From contig CAVRVD010000004.1 in NCBI GenBank assembly GCA_963724535.1, forward strand, positions 1 to 64,000: DNA of 64,000 nt. The letters are read 5' to 3'. The translations under genes were made by a program, and so were the position numbers. This DNA is from JADJPO01 sp963724535. Its GTDB lineage: Bacteria > Actinomycetota > Actinomycetes > Actinomycetales > Kineosporiaceae. The notes beneath the pieces are model-generated. The model had not been told where the DNA came from. It searched no databases and was given only the letters and a program-made list of their open reading frames with translations. Every line of letters begins with the position of its first letter. The first letter of the stretch is position 1. This document shows positions 62,151 through 64,000 of this stretch, in pieces.

Positions 62151-62261
62151 CACCGTCCACATCTGGCCCCCGGGGTTGGATGACGATGTGACCCTCGCGG
62201 CAAGTGGTGTCGACCTTCGCACCGTCATCGAGGCCGCCTGAGCCAGGCGCAGGCTCATCGG

Positions 62262-62519
62262 CTACTTGTAGTGGTAGCGAGCCTGCAGGATGAGCAGGTC
62301 GTCGCCGTCGACGAGGTAGACCAGGCGATGTTCCTCGGTGATCCGGCGTGACCAGGCCCCGGCGAGCAGGTGCCGGAGTGGTTCGGGTTTGCCGATGCCG
62401 GCGGTGGGGTCGCGCAGGGTGTCCTCGATGAGCCGGTTGATGCGTTTGAGCACGGTCCGGTCGGCGGTGAGCCAGTAGGTGTAGTCCTGCCATCCGTTCG
62501 GGGTGAAGACGAGTCTCAC
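62262..62519 (-). CDS. yoeB: YoeB-family mRNA interferase toxin
   Basis: This 85-residue RelE-fold toxin keeps the residues of the E. coli YoeB active site at the same numbering: Glu46 (in GIGKPEPLRH), Arg65 (in SRRITEEHRLVY) and the C-terminal His83-Tyr84 (RYHYK). It should cleave mRNA in the ribosomal A site. Its start overlaps the antitoxin stop by 4 nt (ATGA), so the two are translated together. Both genes look intact, in contrast to the broken genes to the left. Confidence 0.93.
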   Translation of the reverse strand: MRLVFTPNGWQDYTYWLTADRTVLKRINRLIEDTLRDPTAGIGKPEPLRHLLAGAWSRRITEEHRLVYLVDGDDLLILQARYHYK

Positions 62520-62761
62520 TGTGCCAGGTCGTGGGTTTCGCGCTGGCCGGTCATGGCCTGCTGCAGGCTCTCGATCAGGCGGCGCGCGTTCGCCGGGGCC
62601 CGCAGGAGGTGAGCGGTCTCCTCCAGGGCGTCGTAGTCGGCCCGGGACATCAGGACGGCATCACCGTGGCGGGAGGTGATCTCGACGGGGGTGCGGTCGT
62701 CGTTGACCCGTTGGATGAGCGGGAACAGGTTCTTGCGGGCTTCGCTGGCCGTGATCGCCAC
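62516..62761 (-). CDS. yefM: YefM-family antitoxin
   Basis: I choose the GTG at 62761, with GGAGGAGG just upstream; the open frame runs further but without signals. The 81-residue product starts MAITASEARKNLFPLIQRVN and has TPVEITSRHGDAVLMSRADY, the Phd/YefM DNA-binding fold, then a disordered tail that binds YoeB. It should repress its own operon together with the toxin. Confidence 0.92.
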   Translation of the reverse strand: MAITASEARKNLFPLIQRVNDDRTPVEITSRHGDAVLMSRADYDALEETAHLLRAPANARRLIESLQQAMTGQRETHDLAQ

Positions 62762-62780
62762 GACGACCTCCTCCGGAGTT

Positions 62781-62800
62781 CTAGTACGAGAAACAGTACC
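62781..62800. promoter_or_regulatory. possible YefM-YoeB autoregulatory operator
   Basis: Two AGTAC motifs (62783-62787 and 62795-62799) are spaced 12 bp apart, about one helical turn, just upstream of the yefM ribosome-binding site. The palindromic GTAC core is the centre of known YefM recognition sites (TGTACA). Confidence 0.45.
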
Positions 62801-62911
62801 ACTTGAGGACAAAGTGATCACCGCTCGGCGGGCGGTTTTCGAACATCCGACTCTCGGCAGAGTCGCGCACGGTGGACCCGCGAGTGGTGGCAGCGTTGGT
62901 CTACCTGGTGG

Positions 62912-63397
62912 TCACGTCGACGGGGGTTGCCTCTGGGCGATGCCGCGGCAGATCCCGGGTGCGAGCACGCCGGTCCGGTCGGCGGCGATGCGGATGTAGG
63001 CGACCGCTGCCCATGCGGCGTAGCGCCAGAAGTCGTCGGCCGGCCACCAGGCGACCTCGTCCAACAGGTCGACCTTGACACCGCCGTGCTGGGCCGCCGC
63101 AGCCAGGACGGCGAACTGCAGCTTGCGCCGGTCCCGCCCGGTGAGCTCGCACTCGGGCAGGAACCGCTCCCGGATCCCGGTCAGGTCGACCGGATGGGCC
63201 CGGTCCACCCCGGCCCAGTCGAGGGCGTCGGCGGCCACCCGGAGGAGGACCTCGCCCGGGAACGTGTTGTTCCGCGGGTGCAACGGCGCCAGCCGGTTGA
63301 GGATCTCGACAACGTCGACGTCGTGCGCCAGCCCGTCGAGCAGGACCTGGCGGGCGGTGGCCGCGTCCTGCGCCGTCGGCGGCTTCGGTGCGGGCAT
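62912..63397 (-). CDS. hypothetical protein
   Basis: This 161-residue soluble protein begins MPAPKPPTAQDAATARQVLL. Residues about 40-160 (HPRNNTFPGEVLLRVAADAL, TGRDRRKLQFAVLAAAAQHG, WWPADDFWRYAAWAAVAYIR) are rich in alanine and probably all helical. I do not recognise the family, though composition and codon use are those of a real gene. It is upstream of yefM-yoeB on the same strand but separated by about 150 bp. Confidence 0.7.
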   Translation of the reverse strand: MPAPKPPTAQDAATARQVLLDGLAHDVDVVEILNRLAPLHPRNNTFPGEVLLRVAADALDWAGVDRAHPVDLTGIRERFLPECELTGRDRRKLQFAVLAAAAQHGGVKVDLLDEVAWWPADDFWRYAAWAAVAYIRIAADRTGVLAPGICRGIAQRQPPST

Positions 63398-63539
63398 GCC
63401 CCGACGGTAGCCCGCGCTCCGCGCGTCGCGGCAGGGTCCCTCGATCGCCTGGCCGGTGCGTGCGACATCGACCCGCGGGTGTAGTCCCTCGCATCGGGAG
63501 GCCTCGATCCACGACGGCCGTGCGGGCTACCGTCGGTCT

Positions 63540-64000
63540 GTGACGCTTGTGGCGCTCCTGCCGAGCCCGTTGCTGGGCTGCGCCATGTGGAAGCCCGTTG
63601 CGTCAGTCCTCGCCGGGCGCGGATGTCGGGTCGCCGCAGTCGATGTCCAGGGCCCGGCTCCGGCCAGTGCGCAGGAGGCCGTGGACGCGTTTCTGCGGGC
63701 GCTCCCGGATGACAGAGAACTGGTGCCGCTCTTCCCCGACGCGGCGATCCGCGCGGACATCGAGCGTCAGCAACGGCGATTCCCCTTGTCCTACTTCGAG
63801 GACGCGGTGCCGGTGCCAGCGGGGTGGGCTGACCGCCCATGTGCGTACCTGGCATTCGGCGGGACCTATCAGCGGGAGGCCCAGACCGCCGGCCGGCTCG
63901 GCTGGCCGGTGCGGGTGCTCAACGGGGACCACTTGGAGATGCTCGTTCATCCCGTGGCTGTCGCGGACGCCGTCCTGGCGTTGCGTAACGAAACGGCCTG
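63540..64000 (+). CDS. alpha/beta-hydrolase-like protein, reaching the window edge
   Basis: From the GTG at 63540 the frame gives LVALLPSPLLGCAMWKPVAS then VLAGRGCRVAAVDV, an alpha/beta-hydrolase-type first strand and helix. Later come PCAYLAFGGTYQREAQTAGR and a C-terminal VRVLNGDHLEMLVHPVAVAD with a His in the expected catalytic position. The usual GxSxG nucleophile elbow is not apparent, so it may be a non-catalytic relative. The last two bases are TG, so the stop is probably at the edge (TGA), giving about 153 residues. Confidence 0.72.
   Translation, partial: MTLVALLPSPLLGCAMWKPVASVLAGRGCRVAAVDVQGPAPASAQEAVDAFLRALPDDRELVPLFPDAAIRADIERQQRRFPLSYFEDAVPVPAGWADRPCAYLAFGGTYQREAQTAGRLGWPVRVLNGDHLEMLVHPVAVADAVLALRNETA

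Overview
The window is very GC-rich DNA from an actinomycete. Several lineage markers point that way: a conservon (cvnA-D) signalling operon, a mycothiol-dependent maleylpyruvate isomerase-like enzyme, a fused MFS transporter/thymidylate kinase, a topoisomerase I with a lysine-rich actinobacterial tail, a Tad-type pseudopilin neighbourhood, and a tRNA-Glu-Asp-Phe cluster. The genus cannot be fixed from sequence reading alone.

Layout. 1-3.9 kb is a mobile-element graveyard: a decayed AbiE toxin-antitoxin pair, a frameshifted ISAzo13-type transposase and an IS701-type fragment, stopping next to tRNA-Phe. 3.9-4.2 kb holds tRNA-Glu, -Asp and -Phe. 4.4-17.3 kb is ordinary chromosome: an aldo/keto reductase, a zincin-like protease, a flavin-binding protein, a GGDEF-EAL protein followed by a SpoIIE-type phosphatase, an SDR that has lost its nucleotide-binding motif, DoxX, an FKBP lipoprotein, and a large FAD/Fe-S oxidoreductase. 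17.3-22.4 kb on the minus strand has a one-module A-T-TE peptide-synthetase-like enzyme, a dienelactone hydrolase, a Gfo/Idh/MocA dehydrogenase and a shikimate kinase. 22.5-27.8 kb is an alpha-glucoside-type ABC importer without its ATPase, with a LacI-type operator in front and a clan GH-D-like glycosidase convergent to it.

27.9-30.3 kb carries an AI-2E-family transporter and a FUSC-family protein; this pair has a second copy at 57.9-60.2 kb. 31-34 kb has argG and an acyl-CoA synthetase. 34-39.5 kb is the cvnDCBA operon, whose sensor-kinase gene contains three arrays of in-frame tandem repeats. 40-47.5 kb has topA, a small conserved gene, the MFS-tmk fusion and holB. 47.5-49.5 kb is a partly decayed Tad-associated segment, followed by a secreted TAP-like hydrolase and CorA.

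The most notable structure is at 52.7-61.4 kb. A complete tRNA-Thr(CGT) is followed 8.56 kb later by an exact 45-bp copy of its 3' part, in direct orientation. Between the two copies lie a broken ThrE-like exporter, a LapA-like protein, IS256 and IS30 remnants, a holin-like/phosphodiesterase fusion, the second FUSC/AI-2E pair and a DUF2252 gene cut off at the repeat. No integrase is visible. I read this as a decayed tRNA-Thr genomic island carrying a membrane and stress-type gene set. The last 2.6 kb holds two broken small genes, a YefM-YoeB toxin-antitoxin pair, a hypothetical gene and an alpha/beta-hydrolase-like gene that runs to the window edge.
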